NCBI GenBank assembly: GCA_947504035.1
Contig: CANNGA010000002.1
Coordinates: forward strand, 310,001-374,000
DNA from: an uncultured Flavobacteriaceae bacterium
GTDB lineage: Bacteria > Bacteroidota > Bacteroidia > Flavobacteriales > Flavobacteriaceae
Direction: 5' to 3'
DNA: 64,000 nt
Positions within the stretch are counted from its first letter, which is position 1. Each line of letters begins with the position of its first letter. The translations under genes were made by a program, and so were the position numbers. Below the pieces are notes generated by a model that was not told the DNA's origin, searched no databases, and was given only the letters and a program-made list of their open reading frames with translations. Shown here one piece after another: positions 16,560-25,125 of the stretch.

Positions 16560-17362
16560 GGTATATTGATTTAGAAAATAACCCACCTTCAGATAATTGG
16601 ATCGCTAGAGCTGATAACTTAACTCAGCAGCTAATAAATGCTAATACCGAAGAAGAGCGAAACCAAATAATTGATAATAATCAAAATATGTGGGGCGAAC
16701 TAAAAGATCATTTAAGAGGTTTGAGTAATAATAAATGTTGGTATTCCGAATCTAAGAATGATAGTGCACATTGTCATATTGATCATTTTAGACCAAAGAA
16801 AAAAGCAGTAGATGAAAATGGAAATGATAGGGGAGGGTATTGGTGGCTTGCATTTGATTGGTCAAACTATCGTTATTCAGCGCCAGTAGAGAATGTTAGA
16901 AAGAGGGATTATTTTCATGTTAATTCTAATAAAGCAAATTCACCAAACGATGCAATTGAAGATGAAGACATAAGATTTTTAGATCCAACCGATATTGAAG
17001 ACCCAAATAAACTTGCTTATACAAATGAAGGTTTAGTAACTCCTAAATCCATAGTTCAAACCAATCGGAATTATATCCAAGCAGAATACACCATTCGTAG
17101 GATGAACTTAAACAAGGAAGAAATGAAGGATTCACGAAAAGCAAAATACCATAAAACGAACCTTCTAATTAGACAGACTAATCGTTTAATGAATCAACAA
17201 GGTAATAATTTTAGTCCAGCTCGTAGACAAAAAATAAAAGCAAAGCTCAAAGAATTATTAAATTTAGCTTCTTCATCTTCGGAATATTCTTCAGCGGTAA
17301 AGTATTGCTTGAAGAGTTCAGGATATGATTGGGCTGATAATATTGTACAGCGAGCCGCTTAA
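16556..17362 (+). CDS. HNH endonuclease, PtuB/TIGR02646-like
   Basis: The protein has 268 residues. The HNH core is CHIDHFRPKKKA (about 73-84) followed by WWLAFDWSNYRYSAPVEN. TIGR02646/PtuB members usually have two CxxC zinc knuckles; here the first is CWYSES (one Cys) and the second reads SAPVENVRKRD, with no Cys. The catalytic HxxH-F-RPK is kept, so zinc stabilisation looks lost but catalysis may not be. It should cut nucleic acid under control of the ATPase upstream. No hsdR gene follows: the next 1.1 kb is repeat. Confidence 0.82.
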   Translation: MRYIDLENNPPSDNWIARADNLTQQLINANTEEERNQIIDNNQNMWGELKDHLRGLSNNKCWYSESKNDSAHCHIDHFRPKKKAVDENGNDRGGYWWLAFDWSNYRYSAPVENVRKRDYFHVNSNKANSPNDAIEDEDIRFLDPTDIEDPNKLAYTNEGLVTPKSIVQTNRNYIQAEYTIRRMNLNKEEMKDSRKAKYHKTNLLIRQTNRLMNQQGNNFSPARRQKIKAKLKELLNLASSSSEYSSAVKYCLKSSGYDWADNIVQRAA

Positions 17363-18473
17363 ATTCTTGCCGTAAATAAGTGTTTTATAATATTATGTAA
17401 AATAGACCTTAGTTTTTACCCAGATGTAGCGTTGGCAAAACGGCCTCAGAAAACTTTGGCTAAAACACGAGATATAATGATTGCTCCAGTGGAGGAATTA
17501 TTATAGCTGCGAGATGATGCGGCTGGACAATGATAGTAACCTAGATTAAACAAACGTTGTAAATCGCCAACACGCCAGCTCGCTTACAAAATCAAAAGTC
17601 TACTAGATTTTCAATTTTATGCCGTCTAAAATATAGCGATTGAGCCGTACATTGTTTCCAAAGTTTTATGCAGCCTTGATTTTTTTTGTTTCTTTTTTTA
17701 TCAAGAAAAAAAGATAATAATAAACGATTAATAGTTACGATTTTCAAATTTAGTTCCAAATGTTCTTAAACAGTTCAAATAAAAAAAAGTTGAATTATAG
17801 CACAATTAGAGCAAGTGTATAGAAATTATCTCGCAGAGTAATTTTATACTCTTGCGGAACGCTTTACGAGAATGTCGTAGAAAAAAATATTGCAGGATTA
17901 TTATCGAATACGCGAATTTTGAAACAATCTAAAAGGTTAGCTTTTTTATGGCGGTGGCTATGCGGTTGGAAATTGTGTTTAGAAATAAACGCCAGAAGCG
18001 TTTAATTTATAAAAAGCAATCGAGCGCATAGGCAGCGGCAATTTTACATAGCGACTAATTATAGTACAAACAGCAGAATGTTTATTATTTAGTACTAAAC
18101 CCAAGAGCCTAATGTTTAATGACCCAAGTACTACAGTTTATTGCGTGTACAAGGCTTTCTGGGATATTTTACATAATATTACATTATAGCTATCAAATGG
18201 CATAACAACTAGATATAATCGAAATATGATATTTGTACTATAATGTTCTGCGTTATGTAACTTTGCTTTGGTGAAAAGCGAAGTTCTTTAACCCAATTTT
18301 CTTGATTTTTTTTCTTTCTAAAAGTTTCTTTAAAAATGTAATGGAATACTCTTTGCCCGAAGCGACGATAGGAGTGAAGTGGGAATGTGTATGGAATGGG
18401 AATGATTTATGGAATATTCTGTTGTTAAGCGTTAAATTATTTTATCTTTAGCAGTTCAAGTTTTAGAGTTAAA
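17363..18473. other. gene-free spacer filled by island repeat R4
   Basis: This 1.1-kb spacer has no plausible gene. Almost all of it is R4 (17390-18404). Bases 17466-17620 are unlike the other copies, include scattered stops in all frames, and may be a decayed insertion. A -7-like TATCTTTA at 18443-18450 probably drives the helicase gene. Confidence 0.75.
17390..18404 (+). repeat. island repeat R4
   Basis: It opens with ATATTATGTAAAATA (17390-17404), then an A segment (TTTTTACCCAGATGxAGCG, GGCAAAACGGCCTCAG) and a B segment (GATTGAGCCGTACATTG, GCAGCCTTGATTTTTTT). The hairpin is at 17692-17713 (CTTTTTTT/AAAAAAAG). The C segment, the left arm TTACATAGCGACTAATTA (18045-18062), TATTTTACATAATAT (18165-18179, exact inverse of the opening) and the right arm GCGTTATGTAAC (18250-18261) follow. 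The tail ends GTGTATGGAATGGG. R4 and R5 share about 90 percent by eye in the inter-arm part. Confidence 0.8.
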
Positions 18474-20735
18474 ATGGAATACTTAGCAGGAAATATTGAA
18501 ATTGAAAATAAACCTATAGAAATTGATTTATGGGATAAAATCACTGAATTAATTGATAATGATAGGGGAGTTTTTGGTTATAAAATACCTTCATTAGGCG
18601 AAAGCGATTATAATAATATCCCTTCGTTTGTATTAAGAAGTTCAAAGTATGGTATCATTATTTTTGAAATCATTGATGAAAAAATAGCAGATTTTGATGA
18701 AGAAAATGAATATTGGGAAACTTCAAATGGAGAATTTATATATTCAAGAGAATTAATAATTAACTTATACCTACAAGAACTAGAAACAAGATTAAAAAAA
18801 GATAGTAGAATTTTCGATATTAGAAGAAATAAATGGTTAGAAGAAATTAATATTCAAAGTTATTTGATTTTCGGTTTTAATACAAATGAAGAAATAAGTG
18901 CTTTAAATCTGAAAGCCAAGAATCCAATTCTATCAAATTATATTTCTAGTGATAACTTAGATAATGACTTAAAATCACTATTGGATGTAAACCATAGTAT
19001 TGACCAAAATAAAATAGATGTAATTGATGCTATTTTTGATGGTTCCGATGTTTTTAGTAAAACGAAGAAAAAGAAAATAATTGAGCAACCTGAAAATGTA
19101 AATGATTTTATAAAAAAATCTCTAAACTATACTTTTAAATTAGACCATATACAACGTCAAGTTGCTTTACAAGTCCCACCAGGACCACAGAGAATAAGAG
19201 GCTTGGCAGGTACAGGAAAAACTGTAATTCTTTGTATGAAAGCAGCACTAGCGCATAAAGCGTTTCCTGAAAAGAAAATACTATTTGTTTTTAATACTCA
19301 AAGTATGTATGGTCAAGTAAAGAAAGCAATTACTGAATACTATTTTAACGAAACAAAGACAATGCCTAATTGGGCTAACTTACATATTTTACACGCTTGG
19401 GGAGGAAGTAGTAAACCAGGAGTTTATTATAATACTGCAAATTCAGCTGGTGTAAAGCCAAAAACTTTTATGAATGTCAAGAATAGAGCTAATCCACTAG
19501 ATGCAGTTTTTGAAGATTTATTATCAAGTTCAAAAAGTAAAATTATTCCAGAATATGATATTTCTTTAATAGATGAAGCACAAGATTTTTCTACATCATT
19601 TTTCGAAACGATATTTCATATTACTAAATCTGTTAATGATGAAAATAATGATAAAAGAATAATTTGGGCTTATGATGAGTTCCAATCTCTTACAGATATA
19701 AAAATAAGAGAGCCTGAAGAGTTATTTGGAAAGGCTGATTCTGGAGAACCAAATATACCTAATTCTAAATTGGAAGGATATTATAAAGGAAAAATTGAAA
19801 AAGATTTTGTTTTACCTAATTCATATAGAAATCCAAGAATTAGTTTGATGGTTGCACACGGACTTGCTTTAGGTTTATATTCTAAATATGGAAAAGTACC
19901 GATGGAAGATAGTAAAGATTGGGTAGCTAGAGGATATGCTATTCACTCTCCAGACAAAAGGATTTTTGAAAGTGGTGACAATGTAAAAGTTGAAAGACCA
20001 GAAAGATTTAGTAAAAATATTCTCGAACGCTTGCTAAAAGAAAGTGATAGTGAGGAAAGAAAACTGGTACAGTTTAAAAAATTTGAAGATATTAACTCAG
20101 AATTAAATGCAGTAGTTTCAAAAGTTGAATGGTTAATTAATAATCAAAAAGTTGAACCCGAAGAAATAGTAATTATCAACTTAGATACAAGAAATTCAAA
20201 AAGTCAGTTCCAATATATCCGTCAACAATTAGATATTAAAGACATAAAAGCTATAACTCCAGGTTATGTAGAACGTTCAGATGTATTCAAAGAACCTGGT
20301 TTTGTTACTCTTACCACAGCTTTTAGAGCAAAAGGAAATGAAGCAAATATAGTATTTGTTATAAATACTCAGAAAGTTATAAACGACTCAACCTTTAGAA
20401 TGAGAAATGCTATTTTTGTTGCAATAACAAGGTCAAGAGGATGGAATTACATTTATGGGTATGGAGATAAAATTGATGATTTAGAAAAAGAAATTGATGA
20501 TATAAAAACAGATTATCCATTTTTTAACTTTCCATTCCCAAGTGAAGATGAAATAAAACGACGTTTAACAATATTACAAAGTAACAAGAATGTTGAAAAA
20601 GCGGATAAAGAAATTGATAAACTTCTAAAAGAAGCTGATTACAAGGCTTTATTACTAGAAAAACTTTCTAAAGACCCAGAACTATTAGCTGAAATATTGA
20701 AGTTAGAAAAGTCTAAAAAGAAAGAAAATGATTGA
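18474..20735 (+). CDS. SF1 helicase/ATPase with NERD-like N-terminal domain
   Basis: The protein has 753 residues. Residues about 30-140 look like a NERD/PD-(D/E)XK-related domain (FVLRSSKYGIIIFEIID), but the usual E-x-K is replaced by FEIID, so nuclease activity is doubtful. The helicase core (about 225-670) has Walker A GLAGTGKT (243-250), Walker B SLIDEAQDF (364-372), a TTAFRAKGNEANIV motif V region and motif VI FVAITRSRGWNYIYG (near 645). The C-terminus is a Lys/Glu-rich helix. It resembles the UvrD/DUF2075-type defence-associated helicases. The stop overlaps the next gene by 8 bp, so they are translated together. HsdR was considered and rejected. Confidence 0.85.
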   Translation: MEYLAGNIEIENKPIEIDLWDKITELIDNDRGVFGYKIPSLGESDYNNIPSFVLRSSKYGIIIFEIIDEKIADFDEENEYWETSNGEFIYSRELIINLYLQELETRLKKDSRIFDIRRNKWLEEINIQSYLIFGFNTNEEISALNLKAKNPILSNYISSDNLDNDLKSLLDVNHSIDQNKIDVIDAIFDGSDVFSKTKKKKIIEQPENVNDFIKKSLNYTFKLDHIQRQVALQVPPGPQRIRGLAGTGKTVILCMKAALAHKAFPEKKILFVFNTQSMYGQVKKAITEYYFNETKTMPNWANLHILHAWGGSSKPGVYYNTANSAGVKPKTFMNVKNRANPLDAVFEDLLSSSKSKIIPEYDISLIDEAQDFSTSFFETIFHITKSVNDENNDKRIIWAYDEFQSLTDIKIREPEELFGKADSGEPNIPNSKLEGYYKGKIEKDFVLPNSYRNPRISLMVAHGLALGLYSKYGKVPMEDSKDWVARGYAIHSPDKRIFESGDNVKVERPERFSKNILERLLKESDSEERKLVQFKKFEDINSELNAVVSKVEWLINNQKVEPEEIVIINLDTRNSKSQFQYIRQQLDIKDIKAITPGYVERSDVFKEPGFVTLTTAFRAKGNEANIVFVINTQKVINDSTFRMRNAIFVAITRSRGWNYIYGYGDKIDDLEKEIDDIKTDYPFFNFPFPSEDEIKRRLTILQSNKNVEKADKEIDKLLKEADYKALLLEKLSKDPELLAEILKLEKSKKKEND

Positions 20736-21522
20736 TTCAGTATTATCCAATATTGAGTTAACAAAAAATATTTTCAGAAAATTAATAGTTACCTCGAATT
20801 ATAAAAAAACATCTGAAAGTACCATTGGTTGGGATAAATACTCATCTGGTATATTTAAAAATTTATATGCCAAGGAGTATGAATCCCTAATTCGTAATAG
20901 ACAATATAGTTTTTTATTAAAAGATGATTTAGGTTTTATCCAGTTTTATTACAAATGGAATAAATACAATGTTCTTGAAAAATTGAAAATGGCATATTAC
21001 CCTTATCCTCTAAGAGTGAGAGATGATGTTGGAAGTATAGAAACATATATTGATGATTCTGATGATTTAGTATTAGAAGAATATTATTATGATTTATGGA
21101 ATATTCTAAATCATAATTTTGAACTTAATGTAGATGATGAAAATTTGGAAAAAGCATTGAAAGATGCTATTAAATTTGGTAATACAGAAAATAAAGAGCA
21201 ACTTATTTTAGGAAGGTTTGAAAGTAAATATGAATTTACAAATAGTTCACACTTAAGGATTGATTATGATTCGAAAGTAACTAGTCATCATAAGACAGAA
21301 ATACAAATCGGAGCTATTAACGATTTAAGATTACCTTTAAATAGAATAATAAGTCCTTTTACTTTTTTTGATTTTATCTCAAAAAATATTTTCCGAAATG
21401 ATAGAGATTTTATCGATATTATTTCTTCCCAAAACTATTCAACAAACTTTAATAATTCTAAAAAATTATCATTTGAAATTAATCCTTTTGAAGAATCAAA
21501 TATTTATGTAAGTCATCTATAA
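20728..21522 (+). CDS. hypothetical protein, partner of the helicase
   Basis: The protein has 264 residues with no signal peptide or membrane segment. I do not recognise the family. The N-terminal half is aromatic- and acidic-rich (YYPYPLRVRDDVGSIETYID, then DDSDDLVLEEYYYDLW). The C-terminal half is beta-like (LRIDYDSKVTSHHKTEIQIG). DUF2290 proteins have a comparable length and helicase linkage, and it could belong there; certainty is low. It is translationally coupled to the helicase, so a two-gene system is inferred. The gene converges with the 61-residue gene 9 bp downstream. Confidence 0.7.
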   Translation: MIDSVLSNIELTKNIFRKLIVTSNYKKTSESTIGWDKYSSGIFKNLYAKEYESLIRNRQYSFLLKDDLGFIQFYYKWNKYNVLEKLKMAYYPYPLRVRDDVGSIETYIDDSDDLVLEEYYYDLWNILNHNFELNVDDENLEKALKDAIKFGNTENKEQLILGRFESKYEFTNSSHLRIDYDSKVTSHHKTEIQIGAINDLRLPLNRIISPFTFFDFISKNIFRNDRDFIDIISSQNYSTNFNNSKKLSFEINPFEESNIYVSHL

Positions 21523-21531
21523 AATATTATT

Positions 21532-21717
21532 CTATTTACCATAATTAACCCGTTTCTTAAAATCTATGACTTCATCTTTTAATTTCTTATTGGCATTTTC
21601 AATTAATTCATTTTGAAGTTTCATAATGCGTAATAAATCGTGAATAGCATTTAGATTATCCAGTTGTGTATATACGATTCTCTCTAAGTCTGCTTTGGTG
21701 TATTTAGGATATGGCAT
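21532..21717 (-). CDS. small coiled-coil protein, paralog of the 64-aa gene at 11221
   Basis: The protein has 61 residues (MPYPKYTKADLERIVYTQL). It differs from the first copy by a few conservative changes (V to I, E to R) and the two ends. It is again divergent from a short XRE gene. The near-identical sequence beside unlike regulators points to duplication of a functional unit within the island. Confidence 0.75.
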   Translation of the reverse strand: MPYPKYTKADLERIVYTQLDNLNAIHDLLRIMKLQNELIENANKKLKDEVIDFKKRVNYGK

Positions 21718-21911
21718 AAAATTTGAAATAAAGTTATTAACAATAAAAATTTAATTAAAAATTACATTTATATAATTTTAACTTACATAATGTTAATTCA
21801 AACTTATAAATTAAATTTTAAAAACACAAGTTTAGATTACTAAAAGTTAACTTAAACTTATGTTTTAGTAAGTATGTGTTATATCTTTAAAGTAGAATAC
21901 ATCAAATAGTT
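21718..21911. promoter_or_regulatory. divergent promoter region with AAGTTAACTT palindromes
   Basis: This contains the palindrome AAGTTAACTT (21844-21853), TTAAC-(9 nt)-GTTAA (near 21779-21797) and several AACTTA direct repeats. They lie between the small gene and the XRE gene, and are candidate operators of the XRE protein. A -7-like TATCTTTA lies near 21882. Confidence 0.45.
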
Positions 21912-22118
21912 ATGGCAATAGAAAGGATAAATAGAATAAAAGAAGTATTAGTAATTCAAGGAAAATCGCAGGTTTGGCTTGCGGAAGAGTTGGGAAAAAG
22001 TACAACTTCTGTAACGGCTTTTTGCAATAATAAATCACAACCACATTTAAAAGATTTAAAAAAAATAGCTGAAATCTTGGATGTGGATATTAGAGAGTTA
22101 TTAGTTTCTACAAAATGA
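21912..22118 (+). CDS. XRE-family transcriptional regulator
   Basis: The protein has 68 residues. One HTH_3 fold (IKEVLVIQGKSQVWLAEELG, KSTTSVTAFCNNKSQP) covers nearly the entire protein. The ATG of the next gene overlaps its stop (ATGA), so the two are coupled. It is not close to the XRE at 11553, although both face the same small protein. Confidence 0.88.
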   Translation: MAIERINRIKEVLVIQGKSQVWLAEELGKSTTSVTAFCNNKSQPHLKDLKKIAEILDVDIRELLVSTK

Positions 22119-22525
22119 TTGCCTTAGAGTTTCTAAAATCAGAATTAAAAAGTCATAACTTAGAATTAACCGCTAAAACCGATGGGAGGGAAGGGGCTGA
22201 TTTTTTTATAGAAAACTACCAAATATACTTACAACCACTAGATTTAGATATTGTAAAACAAAGTATCAAAATAACAAAACAGGATTTAGGAGAATTAAAC
22301 GATAACTTGTTTATCGCTTTAATTTTAATCATAGAGCAACAACCAAGAGTTGTTTATTTAATTCCACCCACACAATTACAGGATTCTGATAATAATTTCT
22401 TCGTAGATAATGAAGTGAGTTTAATGCCCAGTTTATCCAATTGGGAAATTAAAATATCAAGCAAAACTATAGGAGAGCTAGAAAAATACGCTTTAAATAA
22501 TATGATTGACAAATTAAAAGTTTAG
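22115..22525 (+). CDS. hypothetical protein, 136 aa, coupled to an XRE gene
   Basis: I do not recognise this family. The protein is soluble and mixed alpha/beta: FLKSELKSHNLELTAKTDG, NLFIALILIIEQQPRVVYLI, and NEVSLMPSLSNWEIKISS. A broken copy lies at 9048-9415. Small proteins coupled to XRE regulators often act as toxins, antitoxins or regulator accessories; nothing in the sequence decides between these. It is the last gene before the repeat that closes the island. Confidence 0.75.
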   Translation: MIALEFLKSELKSHNLELTAKTDGREGADFFIENYQIYLQPLDLDIVKQSIKITKQDLGELNDNLFIALILIIEQQPRVVYLIPPTQLQDSDNNFFVDNEVSLMPSLSNWEIKISSKTIGELEKYALNNMIDKLKV

Positions 22526-22532
22526 TTTTTTA

Positions 22533-23307
22533 ATATTATGTAAAATAGAACGTGCGTTTTTACCCAGATGAAGCGATGGCAAAACGGCCTCAGAAAACTT
22601 TGGTAAAACAATAGGTGAAAGAGCGTATATATTTTAGAGGGCTAGTAATACATATTCTTAATAATAACAAGGTTTAAAGCTAGTTCAAAGCAATCTTAAG
22701 CTGTTAGATTGTTTTCTAAAATATAGCGATTGAGCCGTACATTGTTTCTAAAGTTTTGTGCAGCCTTGATTTTTTTGTTTCTTTTTTTATCAAGAAAAAA
22801 AGATATGCAGACCCTAAAAATGTTTAATTATAGTTCTATAATGAACAAGTGTATAGAAATTTTAGAGCGTGGATTTGAGCCAGGGAAAATTTTATACTCT
22901 TGTGGCAAGTTTACGAGAATGTCGTAGAAAAAAATCTTGCAGGATTTTCCTCGAATACGAGAATTATAATTAATAGCAAAAGGTTTAGCTTTTTTTGGTG
23001 TGGCCAAGCGGTGGCAAATTGAGTTTAAAAATAAATGCCATAAAGCATTTAATTTTTTAAAAACAATAAAGCGGTTGGGCGCGGCAATTTTACATAGCGT
23101 CTAATTATAGTACAAACAGCAGAATGTTTCTTGTTTAGTACTAAAGCCAAGAGCCGAATGTTTAATGACCCCAGTACTACAGTTTATTGTGTGTTCAAAA
23201 CTTTCTGGGATATTTTACATAATATGGAATTATAGCTTACAAATGGCATAACTACAAGATATAATCGAAATATGATATTTGTACTATAATTTATATTATG
23301 TAAAATA
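22533..23307 (+). repeat. island repeat R5
   Basis: It starts and ends with direct copies of ATATTATGTAAAATA (22533-22547, 23293-23307) and holds the exact inverse at 23211-23225. Between are the A and B segments, hairpin 22781-22802, the C segment (AACAAGTGTATAGAAATTTT) and the left arm TTACATAGCGTCTAATTA. Where R4 has GTTCTGCGTTATGTAAC after GTACTATAAT, R5 has TTATATTATGTAAAATAG. The two copies thus switch sequence around a shared TTATGTAA core. Confidence 0.8.
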
Positions 23308-23324
23308 GACTTTTTTTAACACCA

Positions 23325-23426
23325 CTATTCTACAATCTTAATACCATAGCAACTATATTCTAATTTTATCATCTTTAAATAATAATCAGGAAACCCTTCA
23401 AAATTACAACACCTACTATTTACCGC
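23325..23426 (-). pseudogene. possible gene remnant at the island's right edge
   Basis: The minus strand reads AVNSRCCNFEGFPDYYLKM, then IKLEYSCYGIKIVE to a TAG at 23325-23327. The composition is protein-like. There is an in-frame TAA directly upstream, in a T7-type run where a one-base change would extend the frame. I cannot name the family. Confidence 0.3.
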
Positions 23427-23501
23427 TTAAAAAAACGCCACTGCAATAAATTTATGTAATTTTAAAAACGATTTCACATTAAAAAAAGACAAACTATCAT
23501 T

Positions 23502-23861
23502 ATGAGTCAAAACGTTTATGGCAATCCATTAATCCCCTGTTGTACAGCCCCAATGACGGGGTATTTTAGAGATGGCTTATGCCGAACCATGCCCGAAGAC
23601 ACAGGAACACATGTGGTATGTGCAGTTATCACCGAAGCATTTTTAAGTTATACCAAATCTAAAGGCAACGATTTAAGCACGCCTAGACCAGAATGGCAGT
23701 TCCTAGGGCTTAAAGCTGGTGATAAATGGTGTTTATGTGTAACCCGTTGGTTAGAGGCCGAAAAGGCAGGTGTTGCACCTAAAATAGATTTGAATGCGAC
23801 ACATATCAAAGCTTTAGAATTTACACATTTAGAGCTTTTGGAAGCTTATGCCATATCATAA
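23502..23861 (+). CDS. DUF2237 family protein
   Basis: The protein has 119 residues, the usual length for the family. Features are CCTAPMTGYFRDGLC near the start, then DTGTHVVCAVITEAFL, WCLCVTRWLEA and a C-terminal AL(E)FTHLELLEAYAI helix. The family is a small conserved cytoplasmic protein of unknown function with several conserved Cys. It is the first intact core-type gene to the right of the island. Confidence 0.88.
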   Translation: MSQNVYGNPLIPCCTAPMTGYFRDGLCRTMPEDTGTHVVCAVITEAFLSYTKSKGNDLSTPRPEWQFLGLKAGDKWCLCVTRWLEAEKAGVAPKIDLNATHIKALEFTHLELLEAYAIS

Positions 23862-24039
23862 TTAACGTAGTGTACCAAGGTATTAACCATTTCTTATACG
23901 CTAAATGCTGCTGTCGTTATTCCTAATACTTTCATTTTAAAAGCATAAATACAAAGACTAATAATTCGTAGAGACGAGGCGAAATGGAGTCGTTTTTTTA
24001 TGTTTAATTCGGTATTTTTGCTAACCTTAAATATTAAAA

Positions 24040-25122
24040 ATGAAAACGACTGCCTTATCCGAAATACATGAAGCATTAGGTGCCAAAATGGTGCCCTTTG
24101 CAGGATTTAATATGCCCGTACAGTACGAGGGCGTGACTATAGAACATGAAACTGTACGCAATGGCGTTGGTGTATTTGATGTCTCGCACATGGGCGAATT
24201 TTTAATAGAAGGTCCTCAGGCACTCGCTTTAATACAGGATGTTACCAGTAATGATGCTTCTAAATTAAGTATTGGTCAAGCCCAGTACAGTTGTTTGCCT
24301 AACGCTACTGGAGGTATTGTAGACGATCTAATTGTTTACCGCGTAAAAGAAGAAACCTACCTTTTGGTGGTCAATGCCAGTAATATTGAAAAAGATTGGA
24401 ACTGGATTAGCGCTAAAAACCATAGAGGCGCTACCCTACGCAATTTAAGCGATACCTATGCCCTACTGGCCATTCAAGGGCCTAAAGCCGTAGTAGCCAT
24501 GCAAGCTCTAACCGCGCAAGACTTGAGCGCTATTCCTTTTTATAGCTTTGTGGTAGGCGATTTTGCAGGGATAGCACATGTGATCATTTCGGCCACAGGA
24601 TACACGGGTAGCGGCGGATTCGAAATTTACTGTAAGAACAGCGAGGTTGAACAAATTTGGACTGCTGTACTTGAAGCAGGAGCAGATTTTGGTATTAAAC
24701 CTGTTGGTTTAGCTGCCAGAGACACGTTGCGTTTAGAAATGGGCTATTGCTTGTATGGTAATGATATAGACGATACAACATCACCTTTAGAAGCTGGATT
24801 GGGGTGGATTACGAAATTCAATAAAACCTTTACAAATTCGGAAGCCTTACAACTAGAAAAAACTCAAGGCAGTACTAAAAAACTGGTAGGCTTTCAAATT
24901 GAAGGACGCGGCATTCCAAGACATGATTATGTGATTGCCAATGCCGAAGGTACTCCTATAGGTCGTGTTACTTCAGGTACCATGTCACCATCCTTAAAAC
25001 AGGGTATTGGTTTGGGCTATGTTCCTATTAATTACGCCACGCCGGGCACCGAGATTTATATTCAAATTCGAAAAAAACAAGTACCAGCTACTGTGGTAAA
25101 ACTTCCTTTTTACAAGCAATAA
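24040..25122 (+). CDS. gcvT: aminomethyltransferase (glycine cleavage T protein)
   Basis: The protein has 360 residues, the normal length. It begins [20 protein letters not shown] and has the folate-binding and catalytic region with [10 protein letters not shown] (catalytic Asp region), then [12 protein letters not shown] and [10 protein letters not shown], ending in the GcvT C-terminal barrel ([20 protein letters not shown]). It transfers the methylene group of glycine to tetrahydrofolate and releases ammonia. glsA follows after 3 bp, so the two are likely one transcript. Confidence 0.95.
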   Translation: MKTTALSEIHEALGAKMVPFAGFNMPVQYEGVTIEHETVRNGVGVFDVSHMGEFLIEGPQALALIQDVTSNDASKLSIGQAQYSCLPNATGGIVDDLIVYRVKEETYLLVVNASNIEKDWNWISAKNHRGATLRNLSDTYALLAIQGPKAVVAMQALTAQDLSAIPFYSFVVGDFAGIAHVIISATGYTGSGGFEIYCKNSEVEQIWTAVLEAGADFGIKPVGLAARDTLRLEMGYCLYGNDIDDTTSPLEAGLGWITKFNKTFTNSEALQLEKTQGSTKKLVGFQIEGRGIPRHDYVIANAEGTPIGRVTSGTMSPSLKQGIGLGYVPINYATPGTEIYIQIRKKQVPATVVKLPFYKQ

Positions 25123-25125
25123 TTT

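Larger units (their letters stand above)
22526..23501. other. gene-free right edge of the island with repeat R5
   Basis: This 976-bp stretch contains R5 (22533-23307) and a broken reading on the minus strand (23325-23426). Bases 23430-23501 form the promoter region of the DUF2237 gene. Short ORFs within R5 are not conserved in R4. Confidence 0.75.

Noticed and set aside
18474-20735. Assignment of the 753-aa helicase as HsdR
   Set aside because: It lacks the HsdR N-terminal nuclease motif and SF2 motor; the motifs are SF1/UvrD-like.
22730-22927. Plus-strand ORF within R5
   Set aside because: The R4 homolog of this region has stops and indels in the frame.
4384-23307. Integron attC sites as explanation of the repeats
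   Set aside because: The arms do not match RYYYAAC/GTTRRRY consensus, the spacing is too long, and no tyrosine recombinase is present in the window.
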